Shown in pieces: positions 34,875 to 51,855 of a DNA stretch of 64,000 bases. The translations under genes and the position numbers were made by a program. The notes under the pieces were generated by a model that made no database searches, was not told where the DNA came from, and was given only the letters and a program-made list of their open reading frames with translations. Where the stretch lies: contig CAVPBI010000003.1 in NCBI GenBank assembly GCA_963701735.1, positions 1 through 64,000 on the forward strand. The letters run 5' to 3'. This DNA comes from CAWABB01 sp963701735 (GTDB lineage: Bacteria > Bacteroidota > Ignavibacteria > UBA10030 > UBA6906). Position 1 is the first letter of the stretch. Each line of letters opens with the position of its first letter.

Positions 34875-35297
34875 ATGAAGAAGATCGTCGGCTTCGTCAA
34901 ACTGCAGATTCCCGCCGGACAGGCGAACCCCGCTCCGCCCGTGGGCCCCGCCCTCGGACAGAAGGGTGTGAACATCATGGAGTTCTGCAAGCAGTTCAAC
35001 GCCCGGACGCAGGCCCAGGCGGGCCTGATCATCCCGGTGGTCATCACGGTGTTCTCGGACAAGTCGTTCACGTTTGTCACCAAGACCCCGCCGGCGGCCG
35101 TGCTGCTGGCGAAGGCCGCGAAGGTCGAGAAGGGGTCTGCCGAACCCAACCGCACGAAGGTCGCAAAGGTCACGAAGGCGCAGGTGCGAGAGATCGCGCA
35201 GATGAAGATGCCGGACCTCAACGCCAACACCATTGACGCCGCGATGAGCATGGTAGCCGGGACCGCCCGGAGCATGGGCATCACGGTCGTCGACTAG
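34875..35297 (+). CDS. rplK: Ribosomal protein uL11
   Basis: A 140-aa large-subunit stalk-base protein. The signature PAGQANPAPPVGPALGQKGV with the proline-rich N-terminal domain that contacts GTPase factors is followed by the rRNA-binding domain (NANTIDAAMSMVAGTARSMG). The ATG is at 34875, 21 bases after nusG. Confidence 0.97.
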   Translation: MKKIVGFVKLQIPAGQANPAPPVGPALGQKGVNIMEFCKQFNARTQAQAGLIIPVVITVFSDKSFTFVTKTPPAAVLLAKAAKVEKGSAEPNRTKVAKVTKAQVREIAQMKMPDLNANTIDAAMSMVAGTARSMGITVVD

Positions 35298-35357
35298 AAC
35301 CACAACACACGTGGGAGTTTCCGCCCCCGGCGGAGACGCCTGCACCACGGAGGAATC

Positions 35358-36053
35358 ATGAAAGACAGCAAGCGCTTCAAGGCCGCGGCGTCGAAGGTGG
35401 ACGCCGGGAAGCTCTATACTATAGAAGAGGCGGTCACCCGCGTGAAAGAAGCGGCCACCGCGAAGTTCGTGGAGTCGGTGGACATCGCCGTCGCCCTCGG
35501 CGTGGACCCCAAGAAAGCCGATCAGGCCATCCGCGGCACCGTGTCGCTTCCCCACGGGATCGGGAAGCAGGTCCGCGTGCTGGTGCTCGCCAGGCCGCCG
35601 CGCGACGAGGAAGCCAGAGCTGCCGGGGCCGACCACTACGGGCTGGCCGACTACATCCAGAAGATCCAGGGCGGGTGGGCCGACATCGACGTCATCATCG
35701 CCACGCCCGACGTCATGGGCGAGGTCGGCAAGCTCGGGAAGATCCTCGGTCCGCGCGGTCTCATGCCGAACCCGAAGAGCGGCACCGTCACGAACGACGT
35801 CGCCAAGGCCGTCACCGAGGTGAAGGCCGGCAAGATCGAGTTTCGCGTCGACAAGGCGGGCATCGTCCACGCCAGCGTCGGCAAGGCCAATTTCGAAACC
35901 CCGAAGCTGGTCGACAACATTCATGCGTTCCTCACGACGGTCGTGCGGCTGAAGCCGCCGACGGCCAAGGGGACGTACATCAAGAGCATCAGCATCTCCA
36001 GCACGATGGGTCCGGGGGTGCACGTGGATCGCGCGCAGGTCGCGGCCCACTGA
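35358..36053 (+). CDS. rplA: Ribosomal protein uL1
   Basis: A 231-aa protein of the L1 stalk, with the signature VIIATPDVMGEVGKLGKILG then PRGLMPNPKSGTVT. In relatives it represses its own rplK-rplA mRNA. The 60-base gap before it contains a small GC-rich hairpin (TCCGCC / GGCGGA near 35320-35335) and a GGAGG-type site before the ATG. Confidence 0.97.
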   Translation: MKDSKRFKAAASKVDAGKLYTIEEAVTRVKEAATAKFVESVDIAVALGVDPKKADQAIRGTVSLPHGIGKQVRVLVLARPPRDEEARAAGADHYGLADYIQKIQGGWADIDVIIATPDVMGEVGKLGKILGPRGLMPNPKSGTVTNDVAKAVTEVKAGKIEFRVDKAGIVHASVGKANFETPKLVDNIHAFLTTVVRLKPPTAKGTYIKSISISSTMGPGVHVDRAQVAAH

Positions 36054-36153
36054 CCGGTTTATTACGCACACATCCAATCACCGCGCGTATTGCCCGGCGG
36101 CAACGACCGGGGCTTCTCTCTAGGCGCACCGTTCCCCCCAAAGGGAGGAAGGA

Positions 36154-36676
36154 ATGAAACGTTCGGAAAAGGAAGAGATCATCGCCGACGTGGCCGAGGC
36201 CGTGGGCCGGGCGCGCGGGATGTTCTTCACTGACTTCTCCGGCCTGACCGTGGAGCAGGCGACCGAGTTGCGTCGCGAGCTGCACAAGTCGGGCGTGGAG
36301 TACCGGGTCGTGAAGAACACGCTTATCCGCAAAGCCCTGGAACGCGTCACCGGGTACGATCGGGTGTACGACAGGCTCGTCGGTCCAACCGGCGTTGCGA
36401 TTTGCGTACGACGATCCGGTGTCTCCCGCGAAGATCATCAAGAAGTTCTCCGACAAGCACAACAAGCTCTCGCTGAAGATTTGCGTCATCGAGAAGGAAG
36501 TGTTCGACGGAGCGCGACTTGCTGAGCTCGCGACGATGCCGACGCGGGCCGACATCATGGCTTCGGTCCTGGGCAGCATCCAGGCGCCGCTGGCCGGCGT
36601 GCCGTCCGTGCTGAACGCGGTCCTCCGGGACCTCGTCAGTGTCGTTGATGAACTTGGCAAGAAAAAGGCCGCGTAA
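36154..36676 (+). CDS. rplJ: Ribosomal protein uL10 (one frame change)
   Basis: Stalk protein that anchors L7/L12 dimers. The N-terminal part (ADVAEAVGRARGMFFTDFSG, EYRVVKNTLIRKALE) runs to LVGPTGVA. An extra base near 36400 then breaks the frame, which resumes FAYDDPVSPAKIIKKFSDKH and ends in the L7/L12-binding helix (LRDLVSVVDELGKKKAA). Corrected length is about 173 aa, exactly as expected. Because the protein is needed for normal ribosome function, the interruption is almost certainly a sequence error. The 100-base leader upstream is where L10 autoregulation usually acts. Confidence 0.92.
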
Positions 36677-36725
36677 CGCGCGGCGGAACCAGACCTTGTT
36701 TTATCTATAGTGAAGGAGACATCCC

Positions 36726-37106
36726 ATGTCCGCAGTTGCTGAAATCGTCGAAAAAATCGAGAAGCTCACGCTTCTGGAAGCGGTCGAGCTGAAGAAGGCG
36801 CTGGAGGAGAAGTTCGGCGTCACGGCCGCCGCGCCCGTGATGATGGCAGGCGCCATGCCCGCCGCCGGCGGCGCAGCCCCTGCAGTCGAAGAGAAGACGG
36901 AATTCACCGTCCTCCTGAAGGCGGCGGGTGCGCAGAAGATCAACGTGATCAAGGTCGTCCGTGCCGCCACGGGCCTCGGCTTGAAGGAAGCCAAGGACCT
37001 GGTCGACGGCGCTCCGAAGGCCGTGAAGGAGAGCATTCCGAAGGACGAGGCCGAGAAGCTGAAGAAGGAGCTCGAAGAGGCTGGGGCCAGCGTCGAGCTG
37101 AAGTAG
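36726..37106 (+). CDS. rplL: Ribosomal protein bL12 (L7/L12)
   Basis: A 126-aa stalk protein: N-terminal dimerisation helices (AEIVEKIEKLTLLEAVELKK), an Ala/Pro/Gly-rich hinge (APVMMAGAMPAAGGAAPAV), and the C-terminal factor-binding domain (INVIKVVRAATGLGLKEAKD). A strong GGAG ribosome binding site precedes the ATG. Followed by the hairpin separating rpl from rpo genes. Confidence 0.97.
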   Translation: MSAVAEIVEKIEKLTLLEAVELKKALEEKFGVTAAAPVMMAGAMPAAGGAAPAVEEKTEFTVLLKAAGAQKINVIKVVRAATGLGLKEAKDLVDGAPKAVKESIPKDEAEKLKKELEEAGASVELK

Positions 37107-37115
37107 TCCGGCTTT

Positions 37116-37146
37116 CCCGCAGCGACGGCCCGTCCGTCGCTGCGGG
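37116..37146 (+). terminator. rplL-rpoB intergenic hairpin (partial terminator or processing site)
   Basis: A perfect 13-bp stem (CCCGCAGCGACGG / CCGTCGCTGCGGG, 37116-37128 and 37134-37146) with a five-base loop starts nine bases after the rplL stop. There is no T-run. In many bacteria this gap holds an attenuator or RNase III site that lowers rpoBC expression relative to rplJL. Confidence 0.65.
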
Positions 37147-37290
37147 ACGTGTTGTGCTCCCGCCGGCAGGAGCGATCTGAGGCAGCATGTCCGCCAGGGG
37201 CGGACGTGCCTTTTCCGTTTTTATGACCGGGCACCTGGCGATCCGCCCCGCACCGCGGAGCGCGCCATCTACCAAGTAGGAGTGGGCCTC

Positions 37291-41056
<3,766 letters not shown>

Positions 41057-41139
41057 CTGCGGCGGCTCGGCGCCGCATCAGCGGGAGCGCCGGCGGGAAG
41101 AACGCCGGCGACACTGAACATGGGTTGGGAGAATTGACT

Positions 41140-45410
<4,271 letters not shown>

Positions 45411-45414
<4 letters not shown>

Positions 45415-45439
45415 CAAAATCATCGGCTTTTCGTACCTT
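45411..45439 (+). promoter_or_regulatory. Promoter of the str operon (rpsL), TTGACA-N17-TACCTT
   Basis: A perfect -35 TTGACA (45411-45416) overlaps the rpoC stop codon. It is separated by 17 bases from TACCTTGA (-10 TACCTT, 45434-45439). The start point would be near 45446, giving a leader of about 40 bases before rpsL. The local AT-rich patch contrasts with the surrounding sequence. Confidence 0.7.
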
Positions 45440-45485
45440 GAAAAGCTTTTCAATTCAGTCCTAGCAGGCAGTCCCCGGAGTACAC

Positions 45486-45857
45486 GTGCCAACGATCAAC
45501 CAGCTCGTCCGGTCAAGCCGGCGTGCCGTGACATACAAGTCCAAAGCGCCCGCGATGGGGGGAAGTCCCCAGAAACGCGGCGTCTGCACGCGGGTGTATA
45601 CGACCACCCCCAAGAAGCCAAACTCGGCGCTCCGGAAGGTGGCGCGTGTTCGTCTGGTGAGCGGCATCGAGGTCACCGCGTACATCCCGGGTGAGGGGCA
45701 CAATCTCCAGGAGCACTCGATCGTGCTGATCCGCGGCGGCAGGGTGAAAGACCTGCCGGGCGTCCGTTACCACATCATCCGTGGGACGCTGGACACCGCG
45801 GGCGTCGCCGACCGGAAGCAGGCTCGATCGAAGTACGGTGCAAAGAGGCCGAAGTAA
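45486..45857 (+). CDS. rpsL: Ribosomal protein uS12
   Basis: A 123-aa decoding-centre protein starting at a GTG. It shows TTPKKPNSALRKVARVRL with the streptomycin-relevant lysine wild type, then EVTAYIPGEGHNLQEHSIVL and VRYHIIRGTLDTAGV. First gene of the str operon, with its own promoter. Confidence 0.97.
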   Translation: MPTINQLVRSSRRAVTYKSKAPAMGGSPQKRGVCTRVYTTTPKKPNSALRKVARVRLVSGIEVTAYIPGEGHNLQEHSIVLIRGGRVKDLPGVRYHIIRGTLDTAGVADRKQARSKYGAKRPK

Positions 45858-45860
45858 GCC

Positions 45861-46328
45861 ATGAGAAAAAAGCGCGCCGGAAGCCGGCAGAGGACGCCGG
45901 ATCCGAAATACAACGATGTGCTGGTCGCCCAGTTCATCAACAACATCATGAAGGGCGGCAAGAAGAACGTCGCCCAGCGCATCATTTACGGGTCGTTCGA
46001 GCTGATCGAACAGCGCACGAAGAACAACCCGCTGGACGTCTTCAAGAAAGCCGTCCACAACACCCGGCCGATGCTCGAGGTGAAGGCCCGCCGCGTCGGC
46101 GGCGCGACCTACCAGGTCCCCACGGAAGTCCGGGGCGAGCGCAGCACCGCCCTCGCCATGCGCTGGCTCATCAACTACGCGATGGACCGGAAGGATCGGT
46201 CGATGGCCCACAAGCTGGCGGCGGAGTTCATGGCCGCGTCGGCCGGCGAAGGGAACGCGATCAAGAAAAAGGAAGACACGCACAAAATGGCCGAAGCCAA
46301 CAAGGCCTTCGCCCATTTCAAGTGGTAA
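45861..46328 (+). CDS. rpsG: Ribosomal protein uS7
   Basis: A 155-aa 30S head assembly protein with PDPKYNDVLVAQFINNIMKG, EVKARRVGGATYQVPTEVR and AMRWLINYAMDRKDRSMAHK. Three bases after rpsL. Confidence 0.97.
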   Translation: MRKKRAGSRQRTPDPKYNDVLVAQFINNIMKGGKKNVAQRIIYGSFELIEQRTKNNPLDVFKKAVHNTRPMLEVKARRVGGATYQVPTEVRGERSTALAMRWLINYAMDRKDRSMAHKLAAEFMAASAGEGNAIKKKEDTHKMAEANKAFAHFKW

Positions 46329-46352
46329 GCAGGGAAGGATTGTAAGCAGGGT

Positions 46353-48455
46353 ATGCCTCGACAGTATTCACTCGACCGCACGCGCAACATCGGGATCAGC
46401 GCCCACATCGACGCCGGCAAGACGACGACGACGGAGCGCATTCTCTTCTATACCGGTGTGCTCCACCGGATGGGAGAAGTCCACGACGGTGCGGCGACCA
46501 TGGACTGGATGGAACAGGAGAAGGAGCGCGGCATCACGATCACGTCCGCCGCGACGACCTGCTTCTGGGACAACCACCGGATCAACATCATCGACACGCC
46601 CGGCCACGTGGATTTCACGGCCGAGGTGGAGCGGTCGCTGCGCGTGCTTGACGGCGCCATCGCGCTCTTCTGCGCGGTCGGCGGCGTGGAGCCCCAGTCG
46701 GAGACCGTGTGGCGGCAGATGGACAAGTACGGCGTCCCGCGCATTGCGTTCGTCAACAAGATGGACCGCGTCGGGGCCGACTTCCTGCACGTCATCGCGA
46801 TGATGAAGGAGCGGCTCGGCGCGAACGCCGTGCCGATCCAGCTCCCCGTGGGCGAAGGCGACCTGTTCGCCGGCGTCATCGACCTGGTGACGATGAAGGC
46901 GCGCATGTACCGCGAATCGAGCCTCGGGACCGAGTGGGACGAGATCGCGATCCCGCACGACATGGAGAAGATCGCGCGAGAGTATCGCATGAAGATGCTC
47001 GAGGCGGTCGCCGACGAGGACGATAGCCTGCTCGAAAAGTACCTCGAAGGGCAGGACATTACCCCGAAGGAGATCATGGCGGTCCTGCGCCGGGCGGCGC
47101 TGAAGGTCAGTATCGTGCCGGTGCTCTGCGGTTCGTCCTTCAAGAACAAGGGCGTGCAGCAGCTTCTGGACGCGGTGGTGAACTACCTGCCGTGCCCGAA
47201 GGACCTGAATGAGGGAGTCGTCCAGGGCCACCACGTCAACATGACCGACCATGTCAACCGGCGGGTTGCGGACGACGAGAAATTTGCGGCGCTTGCCTTC
47301 AAGATCATGACCGACCCGTTCGTCGGGAAGCTGACCTATTTCCGCGTGTACTCCGGCACGCTCAAAGCCGGGTCGTACGTGTTGAACACGTCGACCGGCA
47401 GGCGCGAGCGCCTGAGCAGGCTCCTCCGGATGCACGCCAACACGCGCGAGGACGTCCCCGAGGCATTCTCGGGCGACATCGTGGCGGCCGTCGGGCTCAA
47501 AGAGACGCGCACGGGCGACACCCTCTCCGACGAGGATGATCCGATCATCCTGGAGAAGATGACGTTCCCGGACCCGGTCATCCACGTCGCGATCGAGCCG
47601 AAGACGAAGGCGGACCTGGACAAGCTGGGCGAGTCGCTGCAGAAGCTGTCGGAAGAGGATCCCACGCTCCGCATCTCCACGAACGAGGAGACCGGGCAGA
47701 CGATCATCAGCGGGATGGGGGAGCTGCACCTGGAGATCATCATCGACCGGATGCGCCGCGAGTTCAAGGTCGAGGCGAACATCGGGAAGCCTCAGGTCGC
47801 CTACAAGGAGACGATCCGGAAGTCGGTCCAGGCCGAGGGCAAGTTCGTCCGCCAGTCGGGCGGCCGGGGCCAGTTCGGCCACGTCTGGATCGAGCTGTCG
47901 CCCAACGAGAAGGCGAAGGGGTTCGAGTTCGAGAACGACATCGTGGGCGGCGTGATCCCGAAAGAGTACATCCGGCCCGTGGAGCAGGGGATCAAGGAAG
48001 CGATGCGTAACGGCGTGCTGGCCGGCTACCCGGTCGAGGACGTCAAGGTTCGGTTGTTCGACGGGTCGTTCCATGCGGTCGACTCGTCGGAAATGGCTTT
48101 CAAGATCGCCGGTTCGATGGCGTTCAAGGAAGCCGCGCGCAAGGCGGATCCCGTGATTCTCGAGCCGATCATGACCGTCGAGGTCGTGACGCCCGAGGAG
48201 TACATGGGCGACGTGATGGGCGATCTGAACTCGCGCCGGGGCCGCATCAACGGCATGGTCCCGCGCAAGGACGCCCAGGTGATCAAGGCGCACGTCCCGC
48301 TGTCCGAGATGTTCGGGTACTCGACCACGCTGCGGTCCATGACCCAGGGGCGCGCGATCTACTCGATGGAGATTTCGCATTACGACGAGACGCCACGGAG
48401 CGTGTCTGACCAGATTATTGAGAAGATCAAGGGGAAGGAAGCGGTCAGCGCGTAA
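46353..48455 (+). CDS. fusA: Elongation factor G
   Basis: A 700-aa translocation GTPase. G1 is AHIDAGKTTTTE, G3 is DTPGHVDFTAEVERS and G4 is NKMD. Domains II-V follow, with the domain IV region GGRGQFGHVWIELSP and GYPVEDVKVRLFDGSFHAVD. Single intact frame; 24 bases after rpsG. Confidence 0.97.
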   Translation: MPRQYSLDRTRNIGISAHIDAGKTTTTERILFYTGVLHRMGEVHDGAATMDWMEQEKERGITITSAATTCFWDNHRINIIDTPGHVDFTAEVERSLRVLDGAIALFCAVGGVEPQSETVWRQMDKYGVPRIAFVNKMDRVGADFLHVIAMMKERLGANAVPIQLPVGEGDLFAGVIDLVTMKARMYRESSLGTEWDEIAIPHDMEKIAREYRMKMLEAVADEDDSLLEKYLEGQDITPKEIMAVLRRAALKVSIVPVLCGSSFKNKGVQQLLDAVVNYLPCPKDLNEGVVQGHHVNMTDHVNRRVADDEKFAALAFKIMTDPFVGKLTYFRVYSGTLKAGSYVLNTSTGRRERLSRLLRMHANTREDVPEAFSGDIVAAVGLKETRTGDTLSDEDDPIILEKMTFPDPVIHVAIEPKTKADLDKLGESLQKLSEEDPTLRISTNEETGQTIISGMGELHLEIIIDRMRREFKVEANIGKPQVAYKETIRKSVQAEGKFVRQSGGRGQFGHVWIELSPNEKAKGFEFENDIVGGVIPKEYIRPVEQGIKEAMRNGVLAGYPVEDVKVRLFDGSFHAVDSSEMAFKIAGSMAFKEAARKADPVILEPIMTVEVVTPEEYMGDVMGDLNSRRGRINGMVPRKDAQVIKAHVPLSEMFGYSTTLRSMTQGRAIYSMEISHYDETPRSVSDQIIEKIKGKEAVSA

Positions 48456-48505
48456 CACCCGCAGACGTTGCACACCCATCCCTGTCTACACCAGAGGAGA
48501 CGACA

Positions 48506-49717
48506 ATGGCAAAAGAGAAATTCCTGCGTGACAAGCCGCACATCAACATCGGGACCATCGGCCACGTCGATCACGGCAAGACGACGCTGACCGCCGCAAT
48601 CACGATGGTGCTGGCGAAGAAGGGCCTGTCGACGGTTCGCACGTTCGACAGCATCGATAACGCGCCCGAAGAGCGCGAGCGCGGCATCACCATCGCTACC
48701 GCGCACATCGAGTACTCGACCGCCAAGCGCCACTACGCGCACGTCGACTGCCCGGGCCACGCGGACTACGTGAAGAACATGATCACGGGCGCCGCCCAGA
48801 TGGACGGTGCGATTCTCGTCGTGGCCGCCACGGACGGCCCGATGCCCCAGACGCGCGAGCACATCCTGCTCGCCCGCCAGGTGGGCGTGCCGAAGATCGT
48901 GGTGTTTATGAACAAGGTGGACGCGGTGGACGACCCCGAGCTGCTGGATCTCGTGGAGCTCGAGCTGCGCGATCTGCTCAAGAAGTACGAGTTCCCCGGC
49001 GACGAGATTCCCATCATCCGGGGCAGTGCGCTGAAGGCGATGGAAGCGGCGATGAAGACCGATTCGAAGCCCGACGATCCTGCGTTCAAGTGCATCGACG
49101 AGCTCATGGATGCGGTGGACACGTACTTCCCGCTTCCGCAGCGCGACGTCGAAAAGGCGTTCCTGATGCCGGTCGAGGACGTCTTCTCGATCACCGGCCG
49201 CGGCACGGTCGGCACCGGCCGGGTCGAGCGCGGCAAGGCGAAGGTGGGCGACGAAGTCGAGGTCATCGGCCTGGGCGCGCACATGAAGACTGTCGTCACG
49301 GGCGCCGAGATGTTCCGCAAGGAGCTGGAGGAGGTCCGGGCGGGTGACAACGCCGGCCTGCTCCTCCGCGGCGTCGACAAGACGCAGCTGGAGCGCGGAA
49401 TGGTCATCGCCAAGCCCGGCTCGATCACGCCGCACAAGAAGTTCACGGCGCAGGTCCTGGTGCTGAAGAAGGAAGAGGGCGGGCGCCACACGCCGTTCTT
49501 CAACGGCTACCGTCCGCAGTTCTACTTCCGGACCACCGACGTGACCGGCGTCGCGACCCTGCCCGCGGGCTCCGAGATGGTCATGCCCGGCGACAACGTG
49601 GACGGGCTGGTCATCGAGCTCATCACCACGATCGCGATGGAGGAAGGGCTGAGGTTTGCTATCCGCGAAGGCGGCCACACCGTCGGCGCGGGCGTCGTCA
49701 CCAAGATCGTGGAGTAA
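48506..49717 (+). CDS. tuf: Elongation factor Tu
   Basis: A 403-aa GTPase delivering aminoacyl-tRNA. G1 is GHVDHGKTTLT, the switch region ERGITIATAHIEY, G3 DCPGHADYVKNMITG and G4 NKVD. Domains II and III are RGTVGTGRVERGKAKVGD and FRTTDVTGVATLPAG. Its place here between fusA and rpsJ (rather than next to secE) matches Chlorobiota and most other bacteria, not typical Bacteroidales. A strong AGGAG precedes the ATG. Confidence 0.97.
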   Translation: MAKEKFLRDKPHINIGTIGHVDHGKTTLTAAITMVLAKKGLSTVRTFDSIDNAPEERERGITIATAHIEYSTAKRHYAHVDCPGHADYVKNMITGAAQMDGAILVVAATDGPMPQTREHILLARQVGVPKIVVFMNKVDAVDDPELLDLVELELRDLLKKYEFPGDEIPIIRGSALKAMEAAMKTDSKPDDPAFKCIDELMDAVDTYFPLPQRDVEKAFLMPVEDVFSITGRGTVGTGRVERGKAKVGDEVEVIGLGAHMKTVVTGAEMFRKELEEVRAGDNAGLLLRGVDKTQLERGMVIAKPGSITPHKKFTAQVLVLKKEEGGRHTPFFNGYRPQFYFRTTDVTGVATLPAGSEMVMPGDNVDGLVIELITTIAMEEGLRFAIREGGHTVGAGVVTKIVE

Positions 49718-49730
49718 CCACGCGCTCCGC

Positions 49731-49756
49731 TCCGTCCCGCCGCGAGGCGGGACGGA
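49731..49756 (+). terminator. Hairpin between tuf and rpsJ
   Basis: A perfect 11-bp stem TCCGTCCCGCC / GGCGGGACGGA with tetraloop GCGA (a GNRA loop) starts 13 bases after the tuf stop. No T-run follows, so it is either an attenuator between the str and S10 blocks or an mRNA-stabilising 3' end of tuf. Confidence 0.6.
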
Positions 49757-49802
49757 CGGGCAGGCAGTTCATTGTGTCGTTTATCTGGAGTTAACTACTC
49801 TC

Positions 49803-50111
49803 GTGGCCGGACAAAAGATACGCATCAAGCTGAAGTCGTACGATCACAACCTGATCGACAAGTCTGCGGAGAAGATCATCAAGACTGTGAAGTCGACAGG
49901 CGCTGTGGTTTCCGGTCCGATTCCGTTGCCCACGAAGCGTACGGTGTATACTGTGCTTCGTTCGCCTCATGTTGACAAGAAGTCGAGAGAGCAGTTCGAG
50001 ACGCGCGCTCACAAGCGCCTGATCGACATTCTGCACTCGACCAACAGGACTGTCGATTCCCTGATGAAGCTCGATTTGCCCGCGGGAGTCGACGTCGAGA
50101 TCAAAGTCTAA
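49803..50111 (+). CDS. rpsJ: Ribosomal protein uS10
   Basis: A 102-aa protein (also the NusE transcription factor), starting at a GTG (VAGQKIRIKLKSYDHNLIDK) with VVSGPIPLPTKRTVYTVLRS and HVDKKSREQFETRAHKRLID. First gene of the S10 block. The open frame extends upstream into the hairpin region and is not used. Confidence 0.97.
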   Translation: MAGQKIRIKLKSYDHNLIDKSAEKIIKTVKSTGAVVSGPIPLPTKRTVYTVLRSPHVDKKSREQFETRAHKRLIDILHSTNRTVDSLMKLDLPAGVDVEIKV

Positions 50112-50150
50112 TCCGCGATCTGACAACTGAGTGCAGGCGTTCTCGGTCCG

Positions 50151-50167
50151 TCCCGCATGACGCGGGA
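50151..50167 (+). promoter_or_regulatory. Small hairpin in the rpsJ-rplC gap
   Basis: TCCCGC / GCGGGA with loop ATGAC lies in the 145-base gap between rpsJ and rplC, unusually long for this operon. A processing or autoregulatory (L4-type) leader role is possible but unproven. Confidence 0.3.
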
Positions 50168-50256
50168 GGCGACCGGAACGGGCACGGCATCGGAAAGGTG
50201 CTGCCGGCGGCGCGTGTGTCGTCGGAGTGTGGAGTATTCACGCAAGGACTGAGGGT

Positions 50257-50886
50257 ATGACAGGACTACTCGGACGCAAAATCGGGATGACCAGCGTGTT
50301 CGACGAGTCTGGGCAGGTGATTCCGTGCACGGTGATCGAAGCAGGACCGTGCTACGTGACGCACCTCAAGACTAAGGACCGCGACGGGTATGAGGCCGTC
50401 CAGATCGGCTTCCATGAGGCGAAGGAACGCCTCGTGCCGAAGCCGCAGCAGGGGCATTTCGCCCGCGCGCAGGTGAAGCCCAGCCGCATCCTCCGGGAAT
50501 TCCCCACGGCGGGAGCAGAGCTCCAGCCGGGCCAGGAAATCCGGGTCGACAAGGTGTTCGCAAAGGGCGACATCGTCTCCATCGTGGGCACGTCCAAAGG
50601 GCGGGGCTTCCAGGGCGTCGTCAAGCGCCACCACTTCGGGGGAGGGTTCCGCACCCATGGCCAGAGCGACCGCGAGCGGGCGCCAGGCTCGATCGGGTCG
50701 TCGTCCTATCCGTCGCGCGTGTTCAAGGGCATGCGCATGGCGGGCCGCATGGGCGGGGGGCGCGTCACCGTGCATAACCTGCGGGTCGTCGGCGTGATCG
50801 CCGACTCCAATATCCTCCTGGTGAAGGGGTCCGTCCCGGGTGCGGTGAACGGCTACCTCGAGATCCACAAACGCAAGGCGCAGTAA
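50257..50886 (+). CDS. rplC: Ribosomal protein uL3
   Basis: A 209-aa early-assembly protein: MTGLLGRKIGMTSVFDESGQ, VGTSKGRGFQGVVKRHHFGG and PSRVFKGMRMAGRMGGGRVT. The ATG at 50257 follows GAGGG closely. An upstream frame extension is rejected. Confidence 0.97.
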   Translation: MTGLLGRKIGMTSVFDESGQVIPCTVIEAGPCYVTHLKTKDRDGYEAVQIGFHEAKERLVPKPQQGHFARAQVKPSRILREFPTAGAELQPGQEIRVDKVFAKGDIVSIVGTSKGRGFQGVVKRHHFGGGFRTHGQSDRERAPGSIGSSSYPSRVFKGMRMAGRMGGGRVTVHNLRVVGVIADSNILLVKGSVPGAVNGYLEIHKRKAQ

Positions 50887-50903
50887 CCTTCAACGGATGA
50901 ACG

Positions 50904-51533
50904 ATGGAACTCGACGTCTATAAGAAAGATGGTACCCTGTCCGGCGACAAGGTGAAGCTCTCCGAAGAGATCTTCGGGATCGAGCCGAACCAGCACGCGC
51001 TGCACCAGGCGGTGCGCGTGTATCTGGACAACCAGCGCCAGGGGACTTCCAAGGTGAAGACCCGCGCCGAAGTCGCGGGCGGCGGCAAGAAGCCGTTCAA
51101 GCAGAAGCACACCGGCATGGCCCGGCAGGGCACCTCGCGCTCGCCCATCATGACGGGCGGCGGCTCGATTTTCGGCCCCAAGCCGCGCGATTACTCGCGG
51201 ACGCTCCCGGCGAAGATTCGCCGCCTCGCCCGGAAGTCGGCCCTCTCGATCAAGGCGAAGGAAGGCCTGATCAAGGTCGTGGAGGACTTCTCGTTCGAAG
51301 CCCCGAAGACCAGGGAGATGGCGACGGTGTTGAAGAGCCTCGGCCTCAACGAGTCGAAGACGCTCCTGCTGTTGCCGAAGAGCGACCCGAACGTCGTGAA
51401 GGCGGGACGGAACATCCCGTCGATGAACATCAAGGAGGCGGACAAGGCCTCCACGTACGACCTGGTCAACACCCAGGTGCTCCTCATTCAGAAGAGCGCC
51501 GTGGAGGTGTTGCAGAACACCTTCAAGAACTGA
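50904..51533 (+). CDS. rplD: Ribosomal protein uL4
   Basis: A 209-aa exit-tunnel protein with the extended loop KTRAEVAGGGKKPFKQKHTG, ARQGTSRSPIMTGGGSIFGP and the core fold. In many bacteria uL4 represses its own S10 operon mRNA. 17 bases after rplC. Confidence 0.97.
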   Translation: MELDVYKKDGTLSGDKVKLSEEIFGIEPNQHALHQAVRVYLDNQRQGTSKVKTRAEVAGGGKKPFKQKHTGMARQGTSRSPIMTGGGSIFGPKPRDYSRTLPAKIRRLARKSALSIKAKEGLIKVVEDFSFEAPKTREMATVLKSLGLNESKTLLLLPKSDPNVVKAGRNIPSMNIKEADKASTYDLVNTQVLLIQKSAVEVLQNTFKN

Positions 51534-51549
51534 GAGCGCGGAACGACGT

Positions 51550-51840
51550 ATGATCCCCATCCTGAAACGGCCCCTGGTGACGGAGAAGATGACCGCCCTG
51601 CAGGACAAGGGGCAGTACGCCTTCGAAGTGGACACCACGAGCAACAAGATCACGATCGCGCGTGCCGTGGAAAAGAAGTTCAACGTGAAGGTCGTGAGCG
51701 TGCGGACGGTGACCATGAAGGGAAAGGCCAAGTCGCAGATGACGCGGCGCGGCCGGTTCGCCGGGCGCACCTCGGCCTGGAAAAAGGCCATCGTCACGCT
51801 GAAGGCGGGCGACAAGATCGAGTTCTTCCAGAACGTGTAG
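51550..51840 (+). CDS. rplW: Ribosomal protein uL23
   Basis: A 96-aa tunnel-exit protein and docking site for trigger factor and SRP: ILKRPLVTEKMTALQDKGQY, VEKKFNVKVVSVRTVTMKGK. 16 bases after rplD. Confidence 0.97.
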   Translation: MIPILKRPLVTEKMTALQDKGQYAFEVDTTSNKITIARAVEKKFNVKVVSVRTVTMKGKAKSQMTRRGRFAGRTSAWKKAIVTLKAGDKIEFFQNV

Positions 51841-51855
51841 CGAGCGAGCATCACC

